DNA from: Bacteroidota bacterium
Lineage (GTDB): Bacteria; Bacteroidota; Bacteroidia; Flavobacteriales; Weeksellaceae
Reading direction: 5' to 3'
Assembly (NCBI GenBank): GCA_023411265.1
Contig: JAEYOX010000005.1
Coordinates: 1 to 42,837, forward strand
Length of the DNA stretch: 42,837 nucleotides
Shown here: positions 6,891-14,595 of the stretch, one piece after another
Layout of the letters: each line of letters opens with the position of its first letter
Numbering within the stretch: the first letter of the stretch is position 1
The notes under the pieces: model-generated
Databases searched by the model: none
Seen by the model: the letters and a program-made list of their open reading frames with translations, nothing else
What the model was told of the DNA's origin: nothing
Made by a program: the position numbers and the translations under genes

Positions 6891-9095
6891 TTAATTGGCT
6901 ACATCACTAATGAACTTTATACGCAGCATCCGCAGTTCTTCATCGCTCAGTTCGTCACCAAATTCAGATGTAAGTAATTTCATGCTATCACTATCACTTT
7001 CATGCATAAACTCCATGAAATCTTCCACAATATCCTCGTCAAAATGTTCTTCAATATAATAGTTAATGTTCAGCTTTGTACCCTGATACACAATGGCTTC
7101 CATTTCTTTCAATAATTCGGTCATGGTAAGATTTTTGGCTCTTGCGATATCTTCCAATTCAATCTTCTTATCAGTGCTTTGAATGATAAATACTTTGTGT
7201 GAAGATTTATTTGCCACTTGTTTCATCACCATATCATGGGTGCGCTGGATATCGTTTTCCTCAACATATTTTGCAATATACTCAGTAAACTCTTTCCCAA
7301 ATTTCCGTGCTTTTCCTTCTCCTACTCCATAAATCTTTGCCATTTCTTCGATAGTTGTGGGATACTGGACGGTCATATCCTCCAGGCTAGGATCCATGAA
7401 AACAGCAAAAGAAGGCACGCCCAGTTTTTTCCCGACTTTCCGAGTTAGTTCTTTCAGATGTTTGAAGAGTATTTCATCCATCCCTCCTGTACCTTTGGAC
7501 TCGTTTTTTCCCAACAACGTTTTCATGAGCTCCAAATCATACTCGCGGTCTTCGGCAATACGAAACGGTTCATTATAGATGCCATTAATAAGTTGATGCC
7601 CCTTTTCAGAAATTTTTAGAATTCCATAGGTTTCAATATCCTTGGTCAGAAATTCCTGTACTGTAGCTTGGCGGATAATAGATTTCCAGTAATTATCGGT
7701 TTTACCCTTACCTATACCGAAAAATTCGGTGGTTTCAAGTCTATAAGATTTCGTGACTGAATTTTCTTTCCCGGCCAACAAACTGATGAGGTCTTTTGTT
7801 TTAAATTTCTCACCTAGAGTTTTGACCATCTTCATTACCAATTTTAAATCTTCTGTAACATCTATCAGCGCAGGTGGATTGAGGGCGTTATCATCCATTT
7901 GAGCTCCATCCCCATTCACAGGATCGAAAGATTCACCAAAATAATATAGCAGATACTGCCTTCTGCTCATGGAGGTTTCCGCATAACCTACTACTTCATT
8001 TAGCAGCTGAAGACCTATTTCCCGCTCGGAAACCGGCTTTTGCGCCAAAAACTTCTCTAGTTTTTCAATATCTCTCGGATCGTAAAATGCCAGACAATAT
8101 CCTTCTCCACCATCGCGTCCTGCACGACCTGTTTCCTGATAGTAGCTTTCCAAGGATTTAGGAAAATCATAATGTATTACAAAACGGACATCAGGCTTAT
8201 CGATCCCCATTCCGAAAGCAATGGTTGCTACTATAATATCGCACTCTTCCATCAGGAATTTATCCTGATTGGCGACTCTTGTTTTTTGATCCAGACCGGC
8301 ATGATACGGTAGAGCATCAATACCGTTCACCTGCAGCAACTGGGCAAATTCTTCCACCTTTCTCCTGCTGAGACAGTAGATAATACCCGATTTCCCCTTT
8401 CTTTCATTAATGAAACGAACGATTTCGCGGTCAATATTTATCTTCGGACGCACTTCATAAAAAAGGTTAGGTCGGTTGAAAGACGATTTGAAGACTTCAG
8501 CATTGTTCATACCGAGGGTTTTCTGGATATCGTCCTGCACTTTTGGTGTTGCTGTTGCGGTAAGAGCAATAACCGGTACATTGGCTATTTTATCGATAAT
8601 CAATTTCAGGTTTCGATATTCCGGACGAAAATCATGTCCCCATTCTGAAATACAGTGTGCCTCATCTATAGCGACAAAAGAGATTTTTACCTCCTTAAAA
8701 AAATCGACGTACTCTTCTTTAATCAGTGATTCCGGAGCCACATATAGAAGTTTTGTTTTTCCGCTTCTAATATCACTAAATACCTGATTCGTCTGGGTTT
8801 TATTGAGTGAAGAATTTAGTACGTGAGCCACACCAGTATCTGCGGAAAGGCTGTTCACGGCATCCACCTGATTTTTCATTAAAGCAATAAGAGGGGAAAC
8901 GACAATCGCCGTTCCGTCGGAAATAAGGGCTGGAAGTTGGTAACACAAGGATTTACCTCCGCCTGTAGGCATCAGCACAAATACATCATTTCCTGCAAGC
9001 AGGGTTTCAATGATTTCTTTCTGCTGTCCTTTGAATGTTGTAAAACCGAAATATTTCTTTAATTCCTTCGATAAATCGGTGTTTTTGTTCATCAT
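6891..9095 (-). CDS. recQ: ATP-dependent DNA helicase RecQ
   Basis: RecQ is a 3'-5' superfamily 2 helicase acting in recombination repair and replication-fork processing. Visible are the N-terminal Q motif (FGFTTFKGQQ), Walker A PTGGGKS at 43-49, the DEAH box at 144-147 followed by the RecQ aromatic loop (CISEWGHDFRPEY), and motif VI (YYQETGRAGRDG). RQC-like and HRDC-like parts follow (LTRKVGKKLGVPSFAVF, IYGVGEGKARKFG). The C-terminus (about 690-734) is acidic. At 734 residues it is longer than E. coli RecQ (about 610) but usual for Flavobacteriia. Two adjacent ATGs are possible. It has a consensus promoter upstream and a terminator downstream. Confidence 0.96.
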   Translation of the reverse strand: MMNKNTDLSKELKKYFGFTTFKGQQKEIIETLLAGNDVFVLMPTGGGKSLCYQLPALISDGTAIVVSPLIALMKNQVDAVNSLSADTGVAHVLNSSLNKTQTNQVFSDIRSGKTKLLYVAPESLIKEEYVDFFKEVKISFVAIDEAHCISEWGHDFRPEYRNLKLIIDKIANVPVIALTATATPKVQDDIQKTLGMNNAEVFKSSFNRPNLFYEVRPKINIDREIVRFINERKGKSGIIYCLSRRKVEEFAQLLQVNGIDALPYHAGLDQKTRVANQDKFLMEECDIIVATIAFGMGIDKPDVRFVIHYDFPKSLESYYQETGRAGRDGGEGYCLAFYDPRDIEKLEKFLAQKPVSEREIGLQLLNEVVGYAETSMSRRQYLLYYFGESFDPVNGDGAQMDDNALNPPALIDVTEDLKLVMKMVKTLGEKFKTKDLISLLAGKENSVTKSYRLETTEFFGIGKGKTDNYWKSIIRQATVQEFLTKDIETYGILKISEKGHQLINGIYNEPFRIAEDREYDLELMKTLLGKNESKGTGGMDEILFKHLKELTRKVGKKLGVPSFAVFMDPSLEDMTVQYPTTIEEMAKIYGVGEGKARKFGKEFTEYIAKYVEENDIQRTHDMVMKQVANKSSHKVFIIQSTDKKIELEDIARAKNLTMTELLKEMEAIVYQGTKLNINYYIEEHFDEDIVEDFMEFMHESDSDSMKLLTSEFGDELSDEELRMLRIKFISDVAN

Positions 9096-9121
9096 TTATA
9101 AAATCATCTAATTAAGTTTGC

Positions 9122-9129
9122 TACATTTG
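9122..9129 (+). promoter_or_regulatory. kdsD promoter -7 box
   Basis: TACATTTG matches the TAnnTTTG consensus and would start RNA near 9135, about 68 nt before the TTG start codon of kdsD. It lies within the recQ leader region, so the two divergent promoters overlap. Confidence 0.45.
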
Positions 9130-9138
9130 CAGCACATC

Positions 9139-9169
9139 CAAAAATAACAAATAATTTGTTACCAGTCAA
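9139..9169 (-). promoter_or_regulatory. recQ promoter, TTG-N20-TATTTTTG
   Basis: On the minus strand a TTG (9169-9167) and a TATTTTTG box (9146-9139) are separated by exactly 20 nt, a full match to the Bacteroidetes housekeeping promoter. Predicted start near 9132, giving a leader of about 37 nt. It interleaves with the divergent kdsD promoter. Confidence 0.7.
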
Positions 9170-9202
9170 TTTTAATTCTTTTAATTCTTAAAATCTACCC
9201 CA

Positions 9203-10162
9203 TTGAAACAGGCAGCGCTCTTACAACTGGCAAAAAGATCACTGGAAACAGAAATTTCCGAATTAGAACATCTAAAAAATAGGCTTGACGGAAGCTTTAT
9301 AGAGGCGGTGAACCTTATCAACGCTGCTAAGGGCAAACTTATTGTTGTAGGCATCGGTAAATCTGCACATATTGGCAACAAAATAGTGGCTACCCTGAAC
9401 TCTACCGGTACACCGGCGCAATTTCTGCACGCTGCGGAAGCGATTCATGGAGACCTAGGTGTTATTCAAAAACAGGATGTGGTGCTGTGTATTTCCAATT
9501 CAGGCAACTCTCCGGAAATTGTTACTTTGGTGCCTTATTTGAAATCTTATGCTACCGCACTCATTGGGATGACCGGCAACTTGGAGAGCAAGCTGGCAAC
9601 AAATTGCGATGTAGTGCTGGACACGCATGTAAAGCAGGAAGCCTGCCCTATTTCGCTGGCACCTACAAGTTCTACCACAGTACAGTTGGCTCTGGGTGAT
9701 GCTTTGGCCATCTGTCTTATGGAAATCAATCAGTTCCGCGACCGGGATTTCGCGCGATTTCATCCCGGCGGAAGTCTGGGTAAAAACCTTACGGCGAGGG
9801 TTGCACAATTTTTATCTACTCAAAAACCTGAAGTTTCAGAAAATTCTTCTATTAAGGAAGTGATTATTTCGGTGAGCAGTTCAAAGCACGGCGTGACAGT
9901 GGTCACAGATGAAGATCAGATCAAGGGTGTGATAACCGATGGTGATATCAGAAGAATGTTGATGGACCATGATGATCTCTCGGGTATTACAGCTGGCGAT
10001 ATTATGAGCAAAAATCCCAAAAGTATTGAACAGGAAGCTCTGGCAAAAGATGCGATGCGGATTTTAAAAGAAAAAAATATCGGACAACTGATTGTTACTC
10101 ATCAAGGGCAGTACACCGGAATCATAGATCTACACCGACTTTTGGATGAAGGAATCAGCTAG
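9203..10162 (+). CDS. kdsD: Arabinose-5-phosphate isomerase (KpsF/GutQ type)
   Basis: This enzyme converts D-ribulose 5-phosphate to D-arabinose 5-phosphate, the first step toward Kdo of lipopolysaccharide. The SIS domain (about 35-165) contains VVGIGKSAHIGNK and the CISNSGNSPEIV motif. The GDALAICLM and FHPGGSLGK segments are typical of the family. Two CBS repeats follow (about 205-315). The start is a TTG at 9203: the frame is closed upstream by a stop at 9182 and no ATG precedes the conserved SIS domain, so a non-ATG start is forced. The protein length (319) is normal. Confidence 0.93.
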   Translation: MKQAALLQLAKRSLETEISELEHLKNRLDGSFIEAVNLINAAKGKLIVVGIGKSAHIGNKIVATLNSTGTPAQFLHAAEAIHGDLGVIQKQDVVLCISNSGNSPEIVTLVPYLKSYATALIGMTGNLESKLATNCDVVLDTHVKQEACPISLAPTSSTTVQLALGDALAICLMEINQFRDRDFARFHPGGSLGKNLTARVAQFLSTQKPEVSENSSIKEVIISVSSSKHGVTVVTDEDQIKGVITDGDIRRMLMDHDDLSGITAGDIMSKNPKSIEQEALAKDAMRILKEKNIGQLIVTHQGQYTGIIDLHRLLDEGIS

Positions 10163-10269
10163 CGGAATATATTAGGTCGCATGACTTAAAAAATGATCAA
10201 CTGGGAGGAAAATCTTTTGTTTTTCAAATAATTGTATTTTCACAAAGAAATAAGTTTCTGATTGATCTA

Positions 10270-10293
10270 CGAATAAAAAATTATTTTTTCGTA
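10270..10293. terminator. Possible AT-rich bidirectional terminator
   Basis: An imperfect palindrome (ACGAA...TTCGT, with A and T runs inside) lies between the convergent kdsD and the holin-like gene. The stem is weak and one pair is mismatched. Confidence 0.3.
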
Positions 10294-10309
10294 AAAGAAT
10301 CCATTGCGA

Positions 10310-10657
10310 TTACTTCTCTCCCGATGCAAAAACGCTATTCAGCAACCAAGTGATGAATGACAGGGCTATACTAAAGATAAACGCCCACCAAAATCCGTCA
10401 ATTTGCATGCCGTCAACAAAAAACTCAGCCATCAGAATGACAATGGTATTGATCACCAAGGCGAAAAACCCAAGTGTAAGAATAGTGAAAGGTAGTCCTA
10501 ACAGTTGGAGTATCGGTTTTACAATGATATTCAAAATGCCCAAAACTATGGCAAAAATAATTGCGGTAGAAAAACTATCGAAATGAACACCGTTTAAAAA
10601 TTTGGTAAGCCCGAATGCTACAATAGCGGTGATTAGTAATCTTACAATAATTCCCAT
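10310..10657 (-). CDS. Four-TM phage-holin-family membrane protein
   Basis: This 115-residue, very hydrophobic protein has four predicted helices and fits the family called phage holin family 4 superfamily (Pfam PF04020-like). The conserved-looking core is NIIVKPILQLLGLPFTILTLG. Despite the name, these proteins are widespread chromosomal inner-membrane proteins and no phage genes are nearby, so a lysis role is not implied. It is monocistronic with a promoter-like element TTG-N19-TATCTTTA upstream. Confidence 0.88.
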   Translation of the reverse strand: MGIIVRLLITAIVAFGLTKFLNGVHFDSFSTAIIFAIVLGILNIIVKPILQLLGLPFTILTLGFFALVINTIVILMAEFFVDGMQIDGFWWAFIFSIALSFITWLLNSVFASGEK

Positions 10658-10676
10658 AAATTGTTTTTTCAGAAAT

Positions 10677-10706
10677 TAAAGATAAGAAGAATAGAAATAT
10701 CCACAA
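10677..10706 (-). promoter_or_regulatory. Promoter of holin-like gene, TTG-N19-TATCTTTA
   Basis: On the minus strand a TTG (10706-10704) and TATCTTTA (10684-10677) are 19 nt apart. The last base of the -7 box deviates from consensus. Predicted leader about 13 nt. Confidence 0.5.
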
Positions 10707-10713
10707 AATGAAA

Positions 10714-10766
10714 TGAAGCCCGTTAAAATAACACTTGGGATAAAGCATTATTCAATTAGGGCTTCA
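10714..10766. repeat. Inverted repeat with 37-nt loop
   Basis: TGAAGCCC (10714-10721) and GGGCTTCA (10759-10766) are perfect inverse complements in the 270-nt gap between the divergent holin-like gene and idi. The rest of the gap shows no gene. Confidence 0.45.
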
Positions 10767-10918
10767 GCTAAGTTTTCATGGTTGTGTTTTATGCAAAATT
10801 ATATTTAATCAATCCTTCTCACAATAGCTAGATGTAGTCATTTTTCTTATTCTTATAAAACGAGCATTCTTAATGGGTGTGATATCCCAACGCTGGTATT
10901 ACCCTGAAGAAAATTACG

Positions 10919-10926
10919 TACATTTG
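10919..10926 (+). promoter_or_regulatory. idi promoter -7 box, leaderless arrangement
   Basis: TACATTTG ends one base before the first ATG of idi (10928). With the usual 4-6 nt between box and start point, transcription would begin at or near the second ATG (10931). Confidence 0.4.
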
Positions 10927-10927
10927 T

Positions 10928-11440
10928 ATGATGGAAGAAATGGTAGTATTAGTCTCTAAAAACGATGAGGTTTTAGGGCAAATGGAAAAGATGGCCGCCC
11001 ATGAAAACGGCATCTTACACCGTGCATTTTCGGTTTTTTTATTTAATGAAAAAGGGGAAATACTGCTTCAGAAGCGCGCCGCCCGGAAGTACCATTCGCC
11101 TGGTAAGTGGACCAATGCTGTATGTTCCCATCCCCGAATCAACGAGACTTATCTGGAAGGGGCACAACGCCGCATGATGGAAGAAATGGGTATAGAAGCG
11201 GAATTAGAAGAAAAATTTCACTTCATTTACAAAGCTGAAGTCGGCAACGGACTTTATGAACATGAGCTGGACCGTGTATTCACCGGTATTTATAACGGCC
11301 CATTTGAGCTGAATCCTGACGAAGTAGAAGCTGTACGTTACATTTCCATGCGAAATCTGGAACTGGAAATGAAAGCCAATCCTGACCATTTCACCGAATG
11401 GTTTAAAATTATTCTGAAGGAATATCAGCACCATTTATAA
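10928..11440 (+). CDS. idi: Isopentenyl-diphosphate delta-isomerase (type I)
   Basis: Type I Idi interconverts isopentenyl and dimethylallyl diphosphate for isoprenoid synthesis. It shares the NUDIX fold, and the catalytic Cys is Cys66 (TNAVCSHP) and the catalytic Glu lies in YEHELD (Glu113 in this numbering). Metal-binding His residues are visible at HRAFSVFLFN, KYHSPGKW and CSHP. Two consecutive ATGs begin the frame. Alignment to remembered relatives (MEE-VVLV) and the promoter position favour 10931. gcvT follows after 28 nt with no terminator between, so the two genes probably form an operon. Confidence 0.94.
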   Translation: MMEEMVVLVSKNDEVLGQMEKMAAHENGILHRAFSVFLFNEKGEILLQKRAARKYHSPGKWTNAVCSHPRINETYLEGAQRRMMEEMGIEAELEEKFHFIYKAEVGNGLYEHELDRVFTGIYNGPFELNPDEVEAVRYISMRNLELEMKANPDHFTEWFKIILKEYQHHL

Positions 11441-11468
11441 TCTTTTAAAACTAACAAATTCTATAATA

Positions 11469-12545
11469 ATGAAAAGAACACCCTTATTCAACAATCATGT
11501 ATCCCTAGGAGCGAAAATGGTTCCTTTTGCAGGATTCGAAATGCCGGTACAATATTCAGGACTTACTGAAGAACATTTTGTAGTGCGTGAAAAAGCCGGA
11601 CTTTTCGATGTTTCTCATATGGGACAGTTTTTTATTGAAGGTCCGGGTGCCAAAGACCTGCTGCAATATGTAACTACCAATAATGCAGACGCACTGAAAG
11701 ACGGCAAAGCGCAATACACCTGTCTTACCAACGAAAAGGGTGGCATTGTGGACGATTTGATCGTGTATAAAATGGCTGATGATAAATATTTTGTTGTAGT
11801 GAACGCTTCGAATATTGAAAAAGACTGGAATCACATCAGCAGCCACAATACATTTGGAGCTTCCATGACCAACGCTTCTGACGATATGTCTCTTCTCGCC
11901 ATTCAGGGCCCGAAAGCGACAGAAATTCTTCAAAAATTAACTGCCATTCAGCTTCAGGATCTTCCGTATTACCATTTTACCATCGGTGAAGTTGCCGGTG
12001 TTCAGGAGGTTATTATTTCCAATACAGGATATACAGGTTCCGGAGGTTTTGAAATCTATTTTAAAAATGAAGACGCTGAAAAACTATGGAATGCACTGAT
12101 GGAAGCAGGTGAAGAATTCGGGATGCTGCCTTGCGGACTCGGGGCCCGAGATACGCTGAGGCTGGAAAAAGGTTTTTGCCTGTACGGAAACGACTTGGAT
12201 GACACCACTACTCCGCTGGAAGCCGGATTGGGTTGGATCACGAAGTTTGATAAGGATTTTGTCGCCAAAGATATTTTAGAAAAACAAAAAGCTGAAGGTG
12301 TGACGAAAAAGCTGGCAGGCTTTCAAATGCAGGAAAAGGCCATTCCGAGAAATGGCTACCCTGTAGTAGATGGTGAAGGAAAAACTATCGGGAAAGTAAC
12401 CTCGGGCACAATGTCACCCATGAAGAAAACCGGAATCGGACTGGCCTATCTAGACACTGACTTCACTAAAGTTGGAACAGATATTTTCATCCAGATCCGA
12501 AATAAAAATATTCCCGCAAAGGTGGTGAAGCTGCCTTTCGTATAA
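11469..12545 (+). CDS. gcvT: Aminomethyltransferase (glycine cleavage T protein)
   Basis: GcvT transfers the aminomethyl carbon of glycine from the lipoylated H protein to tetrahydrofolate, releasing ammonia. Family landmarks are present: MVPFAGFEMPVQY and GLFDVSHMGQ near the N-terminus, IQGPKA, the folate-site GYTGSGGFEIYF and LPCGLGARDTLRLEKG. The C-terminal barrel has GKVTSGTMSP and GLAYL. At 358 residues it is full length. The other gcv genes (gcvH, gcvP) are not in the window. It is probably cotranscribed with idi and ends at a strong terminator. Confidence 0.96.
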   Translation: MKRTPLFNNHVSLGAKMVPFAGFEMPVQYSGLTEEHFVVREKAGLFDVSHMGQFFIEGPGAKDLLQYVTTNNADALKDGKAQYTCLTNEKGGIVDDLIVYKMADDKYFVVVNASNIEKDWNHISSHNTFGASMTNASDDMSLLAIQGPKATEILQKLTAIQLQDLPYYHFTIGEVAGVQEVIISNTGYTGSGGFEIYFKNEDAEKLWNALMEAGEEFGMLPCGLGARDTLRLEKGFCLYGNDLDDTTTPLEAGLGWITKFDKDFVAKDILEKQKAEGVTKKLAGFQMQEKAIPRNGYPVVDGEGKTIGKVTSGTMSPMKKTGIGLAYLDTDFTKVGTDIFIQIRNKNIPAKVVKLPFV

Positions 12546-12567
12546 GTACATTTAAAACCCACACAAG

Positions 12568-12606
12568 AAAAAATCAGGCTGAATTCGCATTCGGCCTGAT
12601 TTTTTT
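12568..12606. terminator. Strong bidirectional terminator
   Basis: A long stem (AATCAGGC with GCCTGATT, extended by GAAT/ATTC around a TCGC loop) has an A run on one side and seven T on the other. It serves the convergent gcvT and hsp20. Confidence 0.88.
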
Positions 12607-12625
12607 AGTTACATGAAATTGAACA

Positions 12626-13051
12626 TTATTTCACTTCAATTCTTTTCACATTTTGAACGGTAACTTCTCTTTTTGGAATAGAAACTTTGAGGATTCCATC
12701 GGTATAAGAAGCTTCTACATTTTCAGTATTTACAGATTCTGGAAGAGTAAAAGAACGGCTGAAAGAACTGTAATTGTATTCTCGTCTGGTAAAAGTACCA
12801 TTCTCATCTTTCTCTTCAGTTTCGGATTTGCTTTCACTTGAAATGGTAAGCACATTACGGTTGATATCAATATTAAAATCTTCTTTCTTCATCCCTGGTG
12901 CTGCCACCAAAATCTGGAAACTTCCGTCTTCTTCTTTCACATTCACTGCTGGACTTGTGAATCCCGAGTCTAAGATTCCTCTTCTAAAATCAAAAATGTC
13001 TCTGTTGAAAAAATCGTCAAACAAACTGTTTCTTCGCATTAATTGATTCAT
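12626..13051 (-). CDS. Hsp20 / small heat-shock protein
   Basis: This 141-residue protein is an ATP-independent holdase chaperone. The alpha-crystallin domain covers roughly residues 30-135, with the typical APGMKKEDFNIDI segment, the GTFTRREYNYSSFSRSFTLP strand region and the family-defining C-terminal A-x-x-x-n-G-I-L motif (EASYTDGILKVSIPK). The N-terminus (MNQLMRRNSLFDDFFN) is the usual amphipathic arm. The gene is monocistronic. I could not identify a clear promoter or a known heat-shock operator in the 181-nt upstream gap, only direct repeats of GACA around 13127-13142. Confidence 0.93.
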   Translation of the reverse strand: MNQLMRRNSLFDDFFNRDIFDFRRGILDSGFTSPAVNVKEEDGSFQILVAAPGMKKEDFNIDINRNVLTISSESKSETEEKDENGTFTRREYNYSSFSRSFTLPESVNTENVEASYTDGILKVSIPKREVTVQNVKRIEVK

Positions 13052-13232
13052 AATTTTTGAATTTTATAAGGTTAAACATTATTTTCAGCATAATATGTAC
13101 AAACAGGATGCCTATGAAATTTTCATGACAAATTTTCCGACATTACTGGAATGCAACACAATATGTCTTATTTAAAGGTATTACTGCCAACACGGAACAA
13201 AAAAGAAATCTAATTGTTGTACACCGCCAGAA

Positions 13233-13454
13233 CTAGTAGGAATCATCATTCTCTATAACTGGAAGTGAAAAGATATCGTTTACTGATTTATTAAAAACCT
13301 TTGCTATCTTTAAAGCCAAAACTGTGGAAGGAACATACTTTCCTGATTCAATGGAATTGATAGTTTGCCTTGACACTCCGGTGCGGTCAGCCAATTCCTG
13401 TTGGGTAATGTTCAATTTCGCACGTTCTTCCCGAATGGTATTAGTCAACAACAT
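13233..13454 (-). CDS. XRE-family transcriptional regulator
   Basis: The 73-residue protein is almost entirely one Cro/CI helix-turn-helix domain: ITQQELADRTGVSRQTINSIESGKYVPS is the canonical motif stretch, at about residues 16-43. Such compact regulators bind operator DNA as dimers. Its start overlaps the end of the upstream membrane-protein gene by 14 nt, so translation is probably coupled. The pairing suggests that the membrane protein modulates the regulator or that the pair autoregulates. Targets are unknown. Confidence 0.9.
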   Translation of the reverse strand: MLLTNTIREERAKLNITQQELADRTGVSRQTINSIESGKYVPSTVLALKIAKVFNKSVNDIFSLPVIENDDSY

Positions 13455-13839
13455 CCAGTTCCTTATATCTGATGAAAATCACAATATTAACCAATAAATA
13501 AGTGATAAGCAATGCCGTAGCTGAATTATAATATTGCAGATCATCGTCAAGAAATAAATTAAATATTCTTCCGAATAACACTGTAAATGCCACAATATAA
13601 AAGGAATACGCCCACGTCATGAGTCTGATTCTTATGAGTCGTTCGTCCTCTACTTTTTCTTTAGAAAAGTTAAACAGAAACAAACCAATCAACAGCAAAA
13701 TCTTTACAATTTCATATTCATGATCAAAATTCAAAATTTGAGTCTGAGTTTGAAATATAAACAAAATGATAGCGGATATGAAAATACCAGCTCCGATAAT
13801 TTTACAATAATTTGGAAAAAGATAAATTTTGGTTTTCAT
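13441..13839 (-). CDS. Four-TM membrane protein paired with XRE regulator
   Basis: The 132-residue product has four hydrophobic segments (roughly 12-29, 44-58, 73-92, 105-124). Between segments 2 and 3 lies a charged motif EKVEDERLIRIR, resembling the KDER-type signature of DUF2178-like membrane proteins that often sit next to small HTH regulators. I do not assign a function. Its codons are AT-rich and so are both flanks. A consensus promoter lies 11-48 nt upstream, and it overlaps the XRE gene, forming a two-gene operon. Confidence 0.75.
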   Translation of the reverse strand: MKTKIYLFPNYCKIIGAGIFISAIILFIFQTQTQILNFDHEYEIVKILLLIGLFLFNFSKEKVEDERLIRIRLMTWAYSFYIVAFTVLFGRIFNLFLDDDLQYYNSATALLITYLLVNIVIFIRYKELDVVD

Positions 13840-13856
13840 TCTGAGATTATATATGT

Positions 13857-13887
13857 CAAATATACTTTACATTTTTTTAAAGTGCAA
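13857..13887 (-). promoter_or_regulatory. Consensus promoter TTG-N20-TATATTTG
   Basis: On the minus strand TTTTTG (TTG at 13887-13885) is separated by exactly 20 nt from TATATTTG (13864-13857), one of the two best matches to the Bacteroidetes housekeeping promoter in the window. It drives the membrane protein/XRE operon with a leader of about 11 nt. Confidence 0.75.
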
Positions 13888-13971
13888 AAATTTTTATTCA
13901 TGAAAATTTTATCACTGAAATACAACAAAAATCCGTAAAATTTATGTAACATCTCAAGCCGATTTTCCTGC

Positions 13972-13979
13972 TATTTTTG
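13972..13979 (+). promoter_or_regulatory. -7 box of PepSY-like lipoprotein gene
   Basis: TATTTTTG fits TAnnTTTG and lies 17 nt before the ATG at 13997. No TTG element is visible at the expected distance. Confidence 0.4.
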
Positions 13980-13996
13980 ACCTTAAAATAATTCTT

Positions 13997-14506
13997 ATGA
14001 AAATTACAAATGGCGTAAAGGCAATAATGGCCGCAGGTTTTCTTTTTGCTTCTTGCGAAAAAAAAGTAGTAGTACAGGATCAAACTGGAAATGAAACTGC
14101 CGTTTCTGAGGCACCGAACACAACAACTTCCAACAATGAAACTGTACAGCGGGAAAATCTACCCGAGCCTGTAAAATCGTTTGTGGATCAATATTATGCA
14201 GGAACAGGAGTTGCTCACTATGAGCTGAAAACCATTCCTGCGATGGGCGACCGCTATGAAGTAAAAATGAATAACGGTGCCGAAATTGATTTTAACATGG
14301 ATGGAAACTGGGAAGAAATAACAGACGGGCAAGGTGTGCCCGATGCCTTGGTTCCTCAAAATATCCTTTCTTATGTTCAGCAGAATTATCAGGGAATAAA
14401 AATCAAATCAATCGACAAGGACAATAATAAAATAAAAGTGGATCTTCTGAACGACATTGATCTGGAATTTGATTCCAACGGAACCGTTCTACGAATTGAC
14501 AAGTAA
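13997..14506 (+). CDS. Lipoprotein with PepSY-like domain
   Basis: The N-terminus is a lipoprotein signal with the lipobox FASC (Cys20), followed by a Thr/Asn-rich linker (about 30-52). The folded part (about 53-169) shows two repeats of a PepSY-like pattern: LPEPVKSFVDQYY...YEVKMNNGAEIDFNMDGNWEEI and VPQNILSYVQQNY...IKVDLLNDIDLEFDSNGTVLRID. This matches the Bacteroidetes BLIP-like PepSY_like family, whose members are envelope proteins of unknown specific role. It is monocistronic with its own promoter box and terminator. Confidence 0.85.
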   Translation: MKITNGVKAIMAAGFLFASCEKKVVVQDQTGNETAVSEAPNTTTSNNETVQRENLPEPVKSFVDQYYAGTGVAHYELKTIPAMGDRYEVKMNNGAEIDFNMDGNWEEITDGQGVPDALVPQNILSYVQQNYQGIKIKSIDKDNNKIKVDLLNDIDLEFDSNGTVLRIDK

Positions 14507-14541
14507 TGTATTTCGCTGAAAGCGATTAAACCATCGTTATG

Positions 14542-14576
14542 AAAAATGCCTGAGCAAAAGTTGTTCAGGCATTTTG
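14542..14576. terminator. Bidirectional terminator
   Basis: AAAATGCCTGA (14543-14553) pairs with TCAGGCATTTT (14565-14575) around a short loop, with A and T runs on both sides. It separates the lipoprotein gene from the convergent purL. Confidence 0.85.
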
Positions 14577-14595
14577 TATTGAGAACAGTTGATTA

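Noticed and set aside
10310..10657. Holin-like gene as sign of a prophage
   Set aside because: No phage structural, integrase or lysis genes are near, and this family is widespread on bacterial chromosomes.
13126..13143. GACA direct repeats upstream of hsp20 as a heat-shock operator
   Set aside because: Only two short GACA units, no match to CIRCE, and no knowledge of such an operator in this group strong enough to support a call.
13052..13232. Searched the gap between hsp20 and the XRE gene for RNA genes or small ORFs
   Set aside because: The sequence is AT-rich and shows no hairpin terminator, tRNA-like fold or credible start/stop pair.
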